NCBI GenBank assembly: GCA_023259015.1
Contig: JAHFRC010000001.1
Coordinates: forward strand, 1-37,269
Origin: Nitrosomonadales bacterium
GTDB taxonomy: Bacteria; Pseudomonadota; Gammaproteobacteria; Burkholderiales; Gallionellaceae
Direction: 5' to 3'
DNA length: 37,269 bases
Shown here: one piece after another, positions 19,509 through 27,958 of the stretch
Numbering within the stretch: position 1 is the stretch's first letter
Layout of the letters: each line of letters opens with the position of its first letter
Notes under the pieces: generated by a model
Database searches by the model: none
What the model was told of the DNA's origin: nothing
The model's input: the letters and a program-made list of their open reading frames with translations, nothing else
Position numbers and translations under genes: made by a program

Positions 19509-20425
19509 AAATTTCTTTTGTTGTTGCCGTTTATTACAACGAGGGCGCCCTTTCCAAAACTCATGAAAAGATACAGTCGGTATTCTCGAATGAACTTGCG
19601 CAGCATGAATACGAGATCGTCTTTGTGGATGATGGATCAAAGGATGGCTCTTTGCGGGAAATATTAAACCTCAGGGAAAGCGACCCTCGGGTCAAGGTGA
19701 TCACTTTCACCAGAAACTTCGGCCAGATGGCTGCCATGCTGGCCGGATTCAGGGAAACCACCGGTGATGCGGTCATCAATATATCTGCCGACCTGCAGGA
19801 TCCGGTTGAACTGATCCCGCAGATGGTGAAGAGATGGCAGGATGGTTCCGAGATTGTTATTTGCTACCGGACGGATCGCTCGGACACATTATCCGCAAAA
19901 CTGTTTTCGCGCCTTGCCTACGGCGTGTTGCGCATGTCGCTGCCGCAAATACCCCCTGGCGGATTCGATTTTGTGTTGATGGACAGGAAGGTAATGGACT
20001 CTTTCAATGCGATCGACGTGCGACATCGGTTCTTTCAGGGAGATCTGCTATGGACCGGTTACCACACCAGCTTCATTCCGTATGTTCGCCTGAAGAGAAC
20101 GATCGGGAAATCGCAATATAATTTCGGGAAGAAGCTGAAAAATTTCCTGGATGCGGTACTGGATGCTTCATATCTGCCGATCAGGTTCATCTCCCTGGCA
20201 GGGATAGTTACTTCCATGCTTGGGGTGTTGTATAGCATAAGTATTGTCATCAGTTGGATGCGCGGTGAGACTCCATTTTCCGGCTGGGCGCCCATCATGA
20301 TCGCAATCCTGTTGGTGGGCGGGTTGATCATGGTGATGCTGGGCGTGATCGGGGAATATGTTTGGCGTATCAATGAAGAGGTGCGCAAGAGGCCGAACTA
20401 TGTCATCCGGGATAAATTTCTGTAA
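19505..20425 (+). CDS. GT2 glycosyltransferase, GtrB/DPM1-like with two C-terminal TM helices
   Basis: ISFVVAVYYNEGALSKTHEKI, IVFVDDGSKDGS, FTRNFGQMAAMLAGF, ISADLQDPVE. Confidence 0.92.
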   Translation: MKISFVVAVYYNEGALSKTHEKIQSVFSNELAQHEYEIVFVDDGSKDGSLREILNLRESDPRVKVITFTRNFGQMAAMLAGFRETTGDAVINISADLQDPVELIPQMVKRWQDGSEIVICYRTDRSDTLSAKLFSRLAYGVLRMSLPQIPPGGFDFVLMDRKVMDSFNAIDVRHRFFQGDLLWTGYHTSFIPYVRLKRTIGKSQYNFGKKLKNFLDAVLDASYLPIRFISLAGIVTSMLGVLYSISIVISWMRGETPFSGWAPIMIAILLVGGLIMVMLGVIGEYVWRINEEVRKRPNYVIRDKFL

Positions 20426-20449
20426 GGCAGTGATGGCACAGGGCATGGA

Positions 20450-20839
20450 ATGCATAAGCTGAGAATTGAATTCTCGAAGTTTACTGTGGTGGGTGCGGTG
20501 AATTTTGTTTTTACCTTCGTTTTGTATTACCTGTCAGTCAAGATAATCAAATGGAATTATTTGATTTCCCTTGTCGCGGTGTCACTGCTGGGCATGATCC
20601 TTACCTATGCGTTAAACCATATCTGGGTATTTAAGCCAGAGCAAAAATTGGCGTTCAGGGGGCGGTTTTTAAAATATATTTTTGCCGGTTTTGTGTCAAT
20701 CTTGTTGAATCTTGTTGCATTGGGCTATATCGTTGAACATACTGGTTATGACCCCTTTTATGTGCAAACGGGGCTGATTCCTTTCATCGTCATTTTCAAT
20801 TTCTCCACGGCAAAATACTGGTCGTTGCGTTTAATCTAA
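20450..20839 (+). CDS. GtrA-like small membrane protein
   Basis: FSKFTVVGAVNFVFTFVLYYL, YALNHIWVFKPEQKLAFRGRFLKYI; stop TAA lies in the CTAA duplication of the following element. Confidence 0.85.
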   Translation: MHKLRIEFSKFTVVGAVNFVFTFVLYYLSVKIIKWNYLISLVAVSLLGMILTYALNHIWVFKPEQKLAFRGRFLKYIFAGFVSILLNLVALGYIVEHTGYDPFYVQTGLIPFIVIFNFSTAKYWSLRLI

Positions 20840-21113
20840 GGAAACACTGAACAAGTTCTCCATGAGCCGCGTTGCTGTCCAAATCGCGATGATCGCAAGG
20901 CGCGCGACGAAGGTCGTAGCCGGGACTACGATGCCGAGGAGCACAACGCAGTGAGCGCGCGATTTTGCTGCAACCAGCATGGGCACAGGTTTTGCGGGCG
21001 GTCTGCGGCGTTGCGCTCGTTGCGAAGGGGGGTTCCATTCGCTGCCTCGCGCGCCTTGCATTCCATCCCGCAAAACCGAGTGCGCGGCCATGTGGGGCTT
21101 GTTCAGTGTTTCC
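20840..21113. mobile_element. MITE-like element (274 bp), candidate IS5-family-derived
   Basis: Perfect 16-bp TIRs GGAAACACTGAACAAG (20840..20855) / CTTGTTCAGTGTTTCC (21098..21113); CTAA direct repeats at 20836..20839 and 21114..21117; subterminal inverted pair GCAAGGCGCGCG (20895..20906) / CGCGCGCCTTGC (21048..21059); no transposase. Confidence 0.85.
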
Positions 21114-21224
21114 CTAATGGAAATTGAGTTATTGAGGGTTTTCTTGAAACGTTTTTGTGCAGTATCTGATTTTGGAAGGGGTCATCGGAGTGGCAAGATT
21201 ATTGTGTCATGCAAGTTTGTTTTA

Positions 21225-23108
21225 TTAATCCAGTTGCAGTGCCGAATGTTCAGAAGCAACCAGATATTTGCCGAAAGCATCAATCATTGCTGAGGGTTGT
21301 AAATGAAACTGATCGATATGCCACTCCCCGTTGGCGATGCCATCGCCTCGATCAGTAAGTGCAAATACGTCAAGAAAATCCAAGCCTGCAACCAAGGCAT
21401 TTTCTTTGAGAATTGCATTAAAAAGCCTTATTAGCTTTACAAGCTGATCTGCCGTTTCTGTATCCAACGTATGCAATCGAACAATATTGACTGCGGGTAT
21501 GCCGCCAACTATCACTCGATGCCCAAATTTGGCTGCAACTCTGGCCACGTAAGAAATGTACGAAGTTACTGTAGCTCTTGCTATATCTTCCATAGTCATT
21601 TCCGGTGATTTCTTCCATGCCTTGATAACACCTTCGTCGTGGCGACAGTCAATTTCACCGATGAGCAGCAAGATTTCAGAAGCGTGTGGAAGTGTTTCCA
21701 CGATGTTCTGGAATTGGGATTTGAACCTGTTCTGACTATTATTGCCAAGATGCCATTGTTTGCACCCCACAATCAATTCCGCAGAGCATTTCATTTCTCG
21801 ATCACGGTAGGAAACCAGTGCACCATGGGCAGACAGGCAGTGGCTGTCGCCGATAACATATAGCTGGCCAGCACCTTTTTCTTGATGTTTTTTATCGTTA
21901 TCTTCTTGTTTTTTCGACAAAAGAAAACCCATATAATTCCAGTAAGCACGAGCATTTTGTTGTTCGAAACCGGAGGTTGCATTTATTGGTTGTGAAATAT
22001 CCAGCATGCGTCTGCTTTGCCCGATATTTTCATTCAAGTAATATAGTACCGTCAAAGATACGGCTGCATTTACCCCCTCGCCATGCGGGTCGATGGTCAA
22101 AACTTTTTGAAAAATGGAGATAGCCTGATCAGTATTGCCTAAGTAACGATGTATGTTGCCAAAATTATTATATTCCTTAGCGTAATCCGGTTTGATCTCC
22201 AGTGCCTGTCGATAGCAGGCTTCTGCTTCATTCAGCCGGCCAAGTTTCAGTAATATGCGGCCGAGACTGATGTGAGCTTCGAAGAAATCTGGTTTTATAT
22301 CCAGCGCACGTCGGCACAAGGATTCTGCTTCGGACAATTTTCCTAGTTTTAAGAGCATGCTTCCCAGGTTATCGTATGCTTCGGCAATATCTGGATTGAT
22401 CTGCAATGCTTGCCGGTGGCTGGCTTCTGCCTCATCCAGCCGGCCCAGTTCATGAAGAGTGATGCCAAGGTTGCAGTGTGCCTGGGCAAAGTCGGGTTTG
22501 ATTTGCAGGGCACGCCGGTAGCTGGCTTCTGCCTCGTTTAGCCTGCCAAGTCCCTTGAGGGTGTTGCCCAGGTTGTAATGCGTTTCAGCGATACCGGGTT
22601 TGATTTGCAGCGCCCGCCGGTAACTTGCCTCGGCCTCATCCAGCCGACCAAGGTCGCCGAGGGTGATGCCCAGGTTGCTGAGCACATTGGCGTTATGCGG
22701 ATCGATCTGTAATGCCCGCCGATAACTTGCCTCGGCTTCATCCAACCGTCCCAGGTCGCCGAGGACATTGCCCAGATTGCTATGTACATCGGCATCATCA
22801 GGCAAGAATTTTGCTGCATTCTGCAAGGCAGCCAGGCCATCCTTGCCCTGCATTTGAAGGGATGCGCCCAATAAATTCCAGACAAATCCGGATTCCGGAT
22901 ATTTCTCAAGCAGCAGGTGCGCTTGGCTTTCCAACTCTGCAAGGCGTCCGGCATTAAACAAGGCTTCAAGCTGATCGCATTCGACGGCGGTGGGCGCCGC
23001 TTTCTTCCAGGCAACTTTGGGCTTGGCGGATTCGTACCACTCCAGGCAGCATTTTTCAAATGTCTTTCCGCTGCCGCAGGGGCACGGGGCATTTCTTTCC
23101 GGTTTCAT
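21225..23108 (-). CDS. SEC-C zinc motif + TPR array + C-terminal SGNH-hydrolase-like domain
   Basis: MKPERNAPCPCGSGKTFEKCC; about eight TPRs; YVIGDSHCLSAHG, LLLIGEIDCRH, WHIDQFHLQPSAM. Confidence 0.8.
   Translation of the reverse strand: MKPERNAPCPCGSGKTFEKCCLEWYESAKPKVAWKKAAPTAVECDQLEALFNAGRLAELESQAHLLLEKYPESGFVWNLLGASLQMQGKDGLAALQNAAKFLPDDADVHSNLGNVLGDLGRLDEAEASYRRALQIDPHNANVLSNLGITLGDLGRLDEAEASYRRALQIKPGIAETHYNLGNTLKGLGRLNEAEASYRRALQIKPDFAQAHCNLGITLHELGRLDEAEASHRQALQINPDIAEAYDNLGSMLLKLGKLSEAESLCRRALDIKPDFFEAHISLGRILLKLGRLNEAEACYRQALEIKPDYAKEYNNFGNIHRYLGNTDQAISIFQKVLTIDPHGEGVNAAVSLTVLYYLNENIGQSRRMLDISQPINATSGFEQQNARAYWNYMGFLLSKKQEDNDKKHQEKGAGQLYVIGDSHCLSAHGALVSYRDREMKCSAELIVGCKQWHLGNNSQNRFKSQFQNIVETLPHASEILLLIGEIDCRHDEGVIKAWKKSPEMTMEDIARATVTSYISYVARVAAKFGHRVIVGGIPAVNIVRLHTLDTETADQLVKLIRLFNAILKENALVAGLDFLDVFALTDRGDGIANGEWHIDQFHLQPSAMIDAFGKYLVASEHSALQLD
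22190..22800 (-). repeat. 102-bp tandem repeats encoding near-identical 34-aa TPR units
   Basis: Repeated LGRLDEAEASYRRALQIKPxxAxxHxNLGxxLxx units, also similar at DNA level. Confidence 0.85.
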
Positions 23109-23138
23109 TGCTACCCTTGATCAAGTTATGGGCGCTTC

Positions 23139-23509
23139 TATACATAGCGACATAAATCTACTGATAAAACTACCATTCCACTGATGGAACTACTAGCCAC
23201 TCGACTAAGCGAGCAAAGTACGCTCGCCAAGTCGCTGGTTATAAGCGCGATGAAACATGCGCTAAGTGGCTGGTTATGTATAACTCTGGGGCTGGATCAG
23301 GCGGTGTTGGTTCCAGCATAACATGCTACGCATGTGAGCCTGCGCCGCAACTTTGTTGTCGCGCTCCTCAATACTACTGTGTATGCTCCGGGCGCTGTGC
23401 TGACCAGCGACTTGGCTGGCGTATTTTGCCAGCTTAGTCGAATGGCCATGTAACGCTCCGGCTTCACCCACCCCAGAGCCGCTCGCTACGATTTCTGTCG
23501 CCATGTATA
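23139..23509. mobile_element. 371-bp inverted-repeat element, unclassified
   Basis: Terminal IR tatacatagcgacataaatc (23139..23158) / gatttctgtcgccatgtata (23490..23509), 18/20 matching; internal 33-nt inverted hairpins at 23202..23234 and 23408..23440. Confidence 0.65.
23274..23504 (-). CDS. 76-codon ORF inside the inverted-repeat element; coding status unknown
   Basis: ATG lies in the right terminal repeat; MATEIVASGSGVGEAGALHGHSTKLAKYASQVAGQHSARS...; no recognised family. Confidence 0.25.
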   Translation of the reverse strand: MATEIVASGSGVGEAGALHGHSTKLAKYASQVAGQHSARSIHSSIEERDNKVAAQAHMRSMLCWNQHRLIQPQSYT

Positions 23510-23727
23510 AAAATACGATTAAATTTGCCCATTAATAGTGCGTTGCAGTTCTTTTGCAGTACGACTAATTTTAGTGCAAAAGTAATGTAATTACGGTTTC
23601 TTTCTTGGGCATCCCCGCGCCTTATGCCACCGCAGATCCTAGTTGGTCACTTTGTGGGGTATCTAGGTTCCCACAGTTCTTCGTGGTTTAGATTATTGAC
23701 CTTTACATAATTCACGACACACATGTT

Positions 23728-23810
23728 GTCATTCCCGCGAAGGCGGGAATCCAGCAAGACAAGAAGTTTTTCGTTTAAACCCACTGGATTCCCGCCTTCG
23801 CGGGAATGAC
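23728..23810. repeat. Palindromic intergenic repeat with 27-bp perfect inverted arms
   Basis: GTCATTCCCGCGAAGGCGGGAATCCAG (23728..23754) / CTGGATTCCCGCCTTCGCGGGAATGAC (23784..23810); each arm is itself a CCCGC-GAAG-GCGGG hairpin; a common proteobacterial dispersed repeat. Confidence 0.9.
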
Positions 23811-23910
23811 GCAGCAATTTTATTGTTTTCCAAATTCCATTCCGGGTGATGCAGCGTTGTCTTCAATTATGTAAACCCCAATAGGGAGGTTAGATATATC
23901 CCCCATGGCT

Positions 23911-25863
23911 TCATTGCTGTATTGTTTCCTCATCTGGTACCGGGCTTGGGCAGGTGGCTTCGGCGCGTGCCGCTTCCTCCAGCCTTCCGGACTGTTTGTA
24001 TATTTCCGAGAGCAGGCAATATGCCCGTCGGTCGGGACTCTCCTGCAACAATGCGGCGCGTAGTGCAGTTTCCGCTTCAACAGGTTGCCCGTAACTCATC
24101 AGCGCAAGGCCAAGTTTATAGAAGGCCGCCCCACGCAGCGGTTCCGGGAGGCTTTGCGACCCGGCCGCAGAGCGCAAGTGGGATATGGCGTGTTTATATT
24201 CATGCATGTCAAGCATCCACAGCCCGGCGTTGTAGCGCACCGATGCATCATCGGGAAATTGCCTTGCCAGATGATCCCACAGCAATTTGAGCCTCTGTTG
24301 ATAGTGTCCCCAGACGTGGCGCATGGATGGATTCCAGTTGACCAGATCAGGCGGTTGCTTGAGTATGGATCCCAGATTTTGCAGAAGAGCCGCAGCCTCA
24401 TGAGGATTGCCAGTTGATACGCTTTTGATATGCACGGCATTGTCGGTATAGACCAGTTTAAGCAATACATTGCGCAGCTCGGGAGAGTTTATGTTATTGG
24501 CTGTCTCGCCCGCATCGCGATACAATCTTTGGGGCAGTTGGTAATCGTTTATTTTAATTGTGGCAGGCAGGTAGTATCCAGGGTAAGCGCGCAAATCGGC
24601 GTCTATGATCGCTTCGAAACTGCGCCAGTCGCGTACCCGTTCAACGGTTTGCAAGCCCCACGACAATGCGATTAAGAGCAACATGGCCGTGCGCGGCAAG
24701 GGTTTCAGGCGCCAGACAAGGGCAACAAGCAACAATATGGCCGGCCATGCTGCGAGGGCTAAGTAGCGGTCGGAAACAAGCGTGGGCGATGCATAGGAAA
24801 CCAGTTGCATGTAGGGCATGCAAAATAATAAAAAAACAACCAGAGTAAAATATTCCAGCGACCTTTTGCGCAGGAGCATCACCCCGCAGGCCATGGCCGC
24901 CGCCAGAATTGACATCCCCAGTACGACCATGGCTGGAAGATACGGATCTTCCAGCACCATGTAATAGAAATGGCGGTTTTCCGGTGAAACGGCAAGACGG
25001 GCCAGCCAACCCAGCACGGCTAATGTCCGGGTGGCTGCCTCAGTTCCGAAATAAACGGGAACCCCTGTAACTCCCATAACTCCTGTATCTCCCGTGCCGC
25101 CGCTAGCGGCAATAAATATCCGGAACAGGAGCCCTGCCAGCAGCAATATGGCGAGAGGCCATAGCAACTGGAAGCGATGCCTGTGCTGTGCTGAGGTGTC
25201 GAGCCAGAAGGCCATCCAGAGCAGGGCGATGACTGGCGCCACGGCAACATAGGATGCTTTCGACAGCATCACCGCCGCAAATGCAACCATGGCTGCGGCG
25301 GCATGGGGCGCGGAAAGCCCTTTCTCCCGCCGGGCGCGCACGGCAAGCCACAGCGCAAGCATCGAAAACAGGTTGGGCAGCACGTACTTGCGCCCGCTGA
25401 TCCACACTACGGGTTCGACCAAGGTGGGGTGCAGCGCAAACAAGGCGGTGACCGCAGCAGCAGCCCATGGTGCGCCGGCGGCGTCCGCCGGGCGGAAATA
25501 GCGCCATAGTTCTGCCGTGGCCGCATATGCCAGCGGCAGGCAGAGCAGGTGCAACAGAATATTGTGCATCCGGAGCGCGGATGGGTTCAGGCCAAACAGC
25601 TTGATGTCGATCCAGTAAGAAAAGTCGCGCAGGGGGAGGAATTCGGAAAAACTGGTGTATGGTTCGGTAAAAATGCGCCACAGTCCGGATAGATGCAATC
25701 CAGCCAGCTTGATGTTGTCAGTGAGGTAAAGCTTATCGTCGGAAACAAACGGGTAGTCGAGCGCCTGCAGGTAGGCGGTTGCCGCTGCTATCACGCTGGC
25801 CAATACCAGCGCCAAGGGCGCAAATCGCCGCAGGCGTTCGATGAAAAGGGGTGACGGATCCAT
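23911..25863 (-). CDS. TMTC-like multi-pass membrane protein with C-terminal TPRs
   Basis: YPFVSDDKLYL, HPTLVEPVVWISGRKYVLPNLFSMLALWLAVRARRE; paralogue with a unique TG(V/D) insertion. Confidence 0.76.
   Translation of the reverse strand: MDPSPLFIERLRRFAPLALVLASVIAAATAYLQALDYPFVSDDKLYLTDNIKLAGLHLSGLWRIFTEPYTSFSEFLPLRDFSYWIDIKLFGLNPSALRMHNILLHLLCLPLAYAATAELWRYFRPADAAGAPWAAAAVTALFALHPTLVEPVVWISGRKYVLPNLFSMLALWLAVRARREKGLSAPHAAAAMVAFAAVMLSKASYVAVAPVIALLWMAFWLDTSAQHRHRFQLLWPLAILLLAGLLFRIFIAASGGTGDTGVMGVTGVPVYFGTEAATRTLAVLGWLARLAVSPENRHFYYMVLEDPYLPAMVVLGMSILAAAMACGVMLLRKRSLEYFTLVVFLLFCMPYMQLVSYASPTLVSDRYLALAAWPAILLLVALVWRLKPLPRTAMLLLIALSWGLQTVERVRDWRSFEAIIDADLRAYPGYYLPATIKINDYQLPQRLYRDAGETANNINSPELRNVLLKLVYTDNAVHIKSVSTGNPHEAAALLQNLGSILKQPPDLVNWNPSMRHVWGHYQQRLKLLWDHLARQFPDDASVRYNAGLWMLDMHEYKHAISHLRSAAGSQSLPEPLRGAAFYKLGLALMSYGQPVEAETALRAALLQESPDRRAYCLLSEIYKQSGRLEEAARAEATCPSPVPDEETIQQ
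25060..25095 (-). repeat. Four imperfect 9-bp tandem repeats inside 23911..25863
   Basis: Coding strand ACGGGAGAT ACAGGAGTT ATGGGAGTT ACAGGGGTT encodes TGD-TGV-MGV-TGV. Confidence 0.85.
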
Positions 25864-25888
25864 TTATGTTGACATCCAACTTATCGGT

Positions 25889-26464
25889 TCATCCGTTTTT
25901 GCCTGATGTGTCGCCGCTGTTCTCCGTCCTGCCTCTGATCAGGCGCGCTGGGTTGCCAGCCATGATTGAGTTCTCCTGGATATCTTTTGTTACGACGCTA
26001 CCGGCGCCGATAACGCTGCTTGATCCAACCTTTACACCCGGCAAGATGATCGCGTTCGCCCCGATCCAGACATGGTCACCAACTACAATATCGTTGCCGG
26101 CAAGCTGCGACAAGTCATTTAAGTCATGCCCCGATGCAAAAAAACAAACGTTAGGCCCAATGTAAACATCGTTTCCAATCACAATCTTGTGGCTCCCTTT
26201 GAATGCCGGGAAAAATTGGGCGCCACGGTTGACGCTCACGTCGTCGCCCATTTCAACGAGCCATGGAAATTTGATATAAATGCCATAGTCAAAGAAAACG
26301 TGCTTTCCCGTTCGTCCAAGCATGAGCCGGAAACCAAGGTTCCTGATGAACGGCGGCATCAAATCAAGGAAGGCCTGTAGCAGGTGGATGAAATAGACAT
26401 ACAGCTGATTGAATGTGCGCATGCGAACCTTGCTGCGGAACAAGAATTTTTTAGACACCGGCAT
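25889..26464 (-). CDS. Left-handed beta-helix (hexapeptide) O-acetyltransferase
   Basis: IVIGNDVYIGPNVCFFASGHD, VGDHVWIGANAIILPGVKVGSSSVIGAGSVVTKDIQENSIMAGNPARLIRGR. Confidence 0.93.
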   Translation of the reverse strand: MPVSKKFLFRSKVRMRTFNQLYVYFIHLLQAFLDLMPPFIRNLGFRLMLGRTGKHVFFDYGIYIKFPWLVEMGDDVSVNRGAQFFPAFKGSHKIVIGNDVYIGPNVCFFASGHDLNDLSQLAGNDIVVGDHVWIGANAIILPGVKVGSSSVIGAGSVVTKDIQENSIMAGNPARLIRGRTENSGDTSGKNG

Positions 26465-26493
26465 AACTAACCACCTTTGGCAAAATCATCCCG

Positions 26494-26817
26494 TCAATAA
26501 TTGAATATGAAAATTCCTGCCACGATAAAAGCCATCGCAATCATATGCCGCTTTGCGATGATTTCATCGAGAAATATGCGGGACATGACAAGCACCAATA
26601 CATTCGTAAAGGCTGTGCTCATGTAAACAGCCGCCAGCGAAAGATTAAGCAGGGCCAGATAACTGAACGCAGGCACAATGATAAACGTGCCCAGGGCCGA
26701 GAAGAGGAATACTCTCCTTGCCCGCACATAATACATCTTGAACAGCAGTTGGCCGGTTGCGGTGGCGAATAACGCGATTGCCAGGCAGAGCAAGGACGAG
26801 GCCACTTTAAGGCTCAC
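26494..26817 (-). CDS. Small EamA/SMR-like membrane protein (ArnE-like)
   Basis: 107 aa, four hydrophobic helices, ends IAMAFIVAGIFIFNY; overlaps the next SMR-like gene by 4 bp. Confidence 0.72.
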   Translation of the reverse strand: MSLKVASSLLCLAIALFATATGQLLFKMYYVRARRVFLFSALGTFIIVPAFSYLALLNLSLAAVYMSTAFTNVLVLVMSRIFLDEIIAKRHMIAMAFIVAGIFIFNY

Positions 26818-27200
26818 GCTTCCGGCATCATCGGCTTGCCAGGCCGGGGCGTTGCGCCGTCTTCACGTGTCACCAGAACGACAACACCAAACGTGATGAA
26901 GAGCGTGCCCACAATTTTGCCCACGCCAATACTCTCCCCGTACAGGGCGGAGATTGCCAGGATCATCGGAAAAAAGATGCTGGTCAGCGGATAGGAATCG
27001 CTCAGCGGAAAACGCCGATGAATGGCGGCCCAGAACATCACACGCAGCAGGTTGATGAGTGCCACGAGCATGATGATGCCGACAATGACCAGCAAAGCCG
27101 GATGCCCCATGTCAGCCGCCTCCTTGAGCACAATTGCGCTCAGGAGATTGAGGGCAACCGCAATACTTACCAGCAGGAGCGGTAACAAACGTTGTGTCAT
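26814..27200 (-). CDS. Small EamA/SMR-like membrane protein
   Basis: Start set at MTQRLLPLLLVSIAVALNLLSAIVLKEA with ATGA overlap to the sulfotransferase stop; about four TM segments. Confidence 0.72.
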   Translation of the reverse strand: MTQRLLPLLLVSIAVALNLLSAIVLKEAADMGHPALLVIVGIIMLVALINLLRVMFWAAIHRRFPLSDSYPLTSIFFPMILAISALYGESIGVGKIVGTLFITFGVVVLVTREDGATPRPGKPMMPEA

Positions 27201-27958
27201 GACATGCCCCTCCAGCACGACAGATCCAGGCCGAAATGCTCGGCCAGTCTTATATTCCACGGCCTGAGCTGTTCTGCCAGCGCGTCGCCCAAGCTGTCCG
27301 GAATTTTATACTCCATGCGGTCATCGCAGCCCGCGTTTACCCGCATATTAAGGCTTGACGGCAGTGCGGCTTTATCAAGGCCAAGCCGGATATACAGGTT
27401 TTCGATCGCTTCCTTATTGCCGATGAACTGTTCGGTGACGAGCAAAATAAGGTGCTCCCTGCCGACATGCCGCTCCCAGAACTCCAGATACTGCATATAC
27501 TTTCCGCGCTCCATGTATGCGTGCGGCGAGGCAGAGGTAACATTGCGGTCCCACATCGGAATACGCTCCGCTTCCTTAAGCAACGCACGCTCGATATCAT
27601 ACGGCTCCAACCCATGCTCTCTTGTGAAGTAGTAATTTGAAATGGCGCGTTCAACGGGATCGCGAAGCATCACGATGATCATGGCTTCCGGAATCATCGA
27701 TTTGATATTGCAGGCGACATCTTCCCGCTCTATATAGGACGTGCCCTTCTCACCCAGCCATATGTCTGGCGCAGCACCATGGAAATACCGCTCGCGGTAG
27801 GCGTCGTATCCGGCGGCAACGTTTTTTGGATCGAGAAAGTATTTCGGCTCAGGCCGGAGGGGTTTTGCCATGAATACGCCCGGGTGCGCTTCAAGGATAT
27901 TCCACAGATATGAAGTCCCTGAGCGCTGGGCGCCCACTATAAACAAATGCCTATTCAC
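27197..27958 (-). CDS. Sulfotransferase family protein (PAPS-dependent)
   Basis: GTG start VNRHLFIVGAQRSGTSYLWNILEAHPGV (5'-PSB loop) and VMLRDPVERAISNYY (3'-PB motif). Confidence 0.88.
   Translation of the reverse strand: MNRHLFIVGAQRSGTSYLWNILEAHPGVFMAKPLRPEPKYFLDPKNVAAGYDAYRERYFHGAAPDIWLGEKGTSYIEREDVACNIKSMIPEAMIIVMLRDPVERAISNYYFTREHGLEPYDIERALLKEAERIPMWDRNVTSASPHAYMERGKYMQYLEFWERHVGREHLILLVTEQFIGNKEAIENLYIRLGLDKAALPSSLNMRVNAGCDDRMEYKIPDSLGDALAEQLRPWNIRLAEHFGLDLSCWRGMS

Noticed and set aside
20979-21293. 104-aa plus-strand ORF starting in the MITE
   Set aside because: Chance fusion of element sequence with downstream DNA; Arg/Cys-rich reading of a non-coding element.
22190-22800. CRISPR-like array from regular repeats
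   Set aside because: 102-bp in-frame units encode TPRs; no short repeat/unique spacer pattern.
23195-23271. tRNA gene from the 77-nt cloverleaf with a 7-bp outer stem
   Set aside because: No GGTTCGAAT-type T arm, D-loop pattern or CCA/anticodon layout; hairpin sizes do not fit tRNA.
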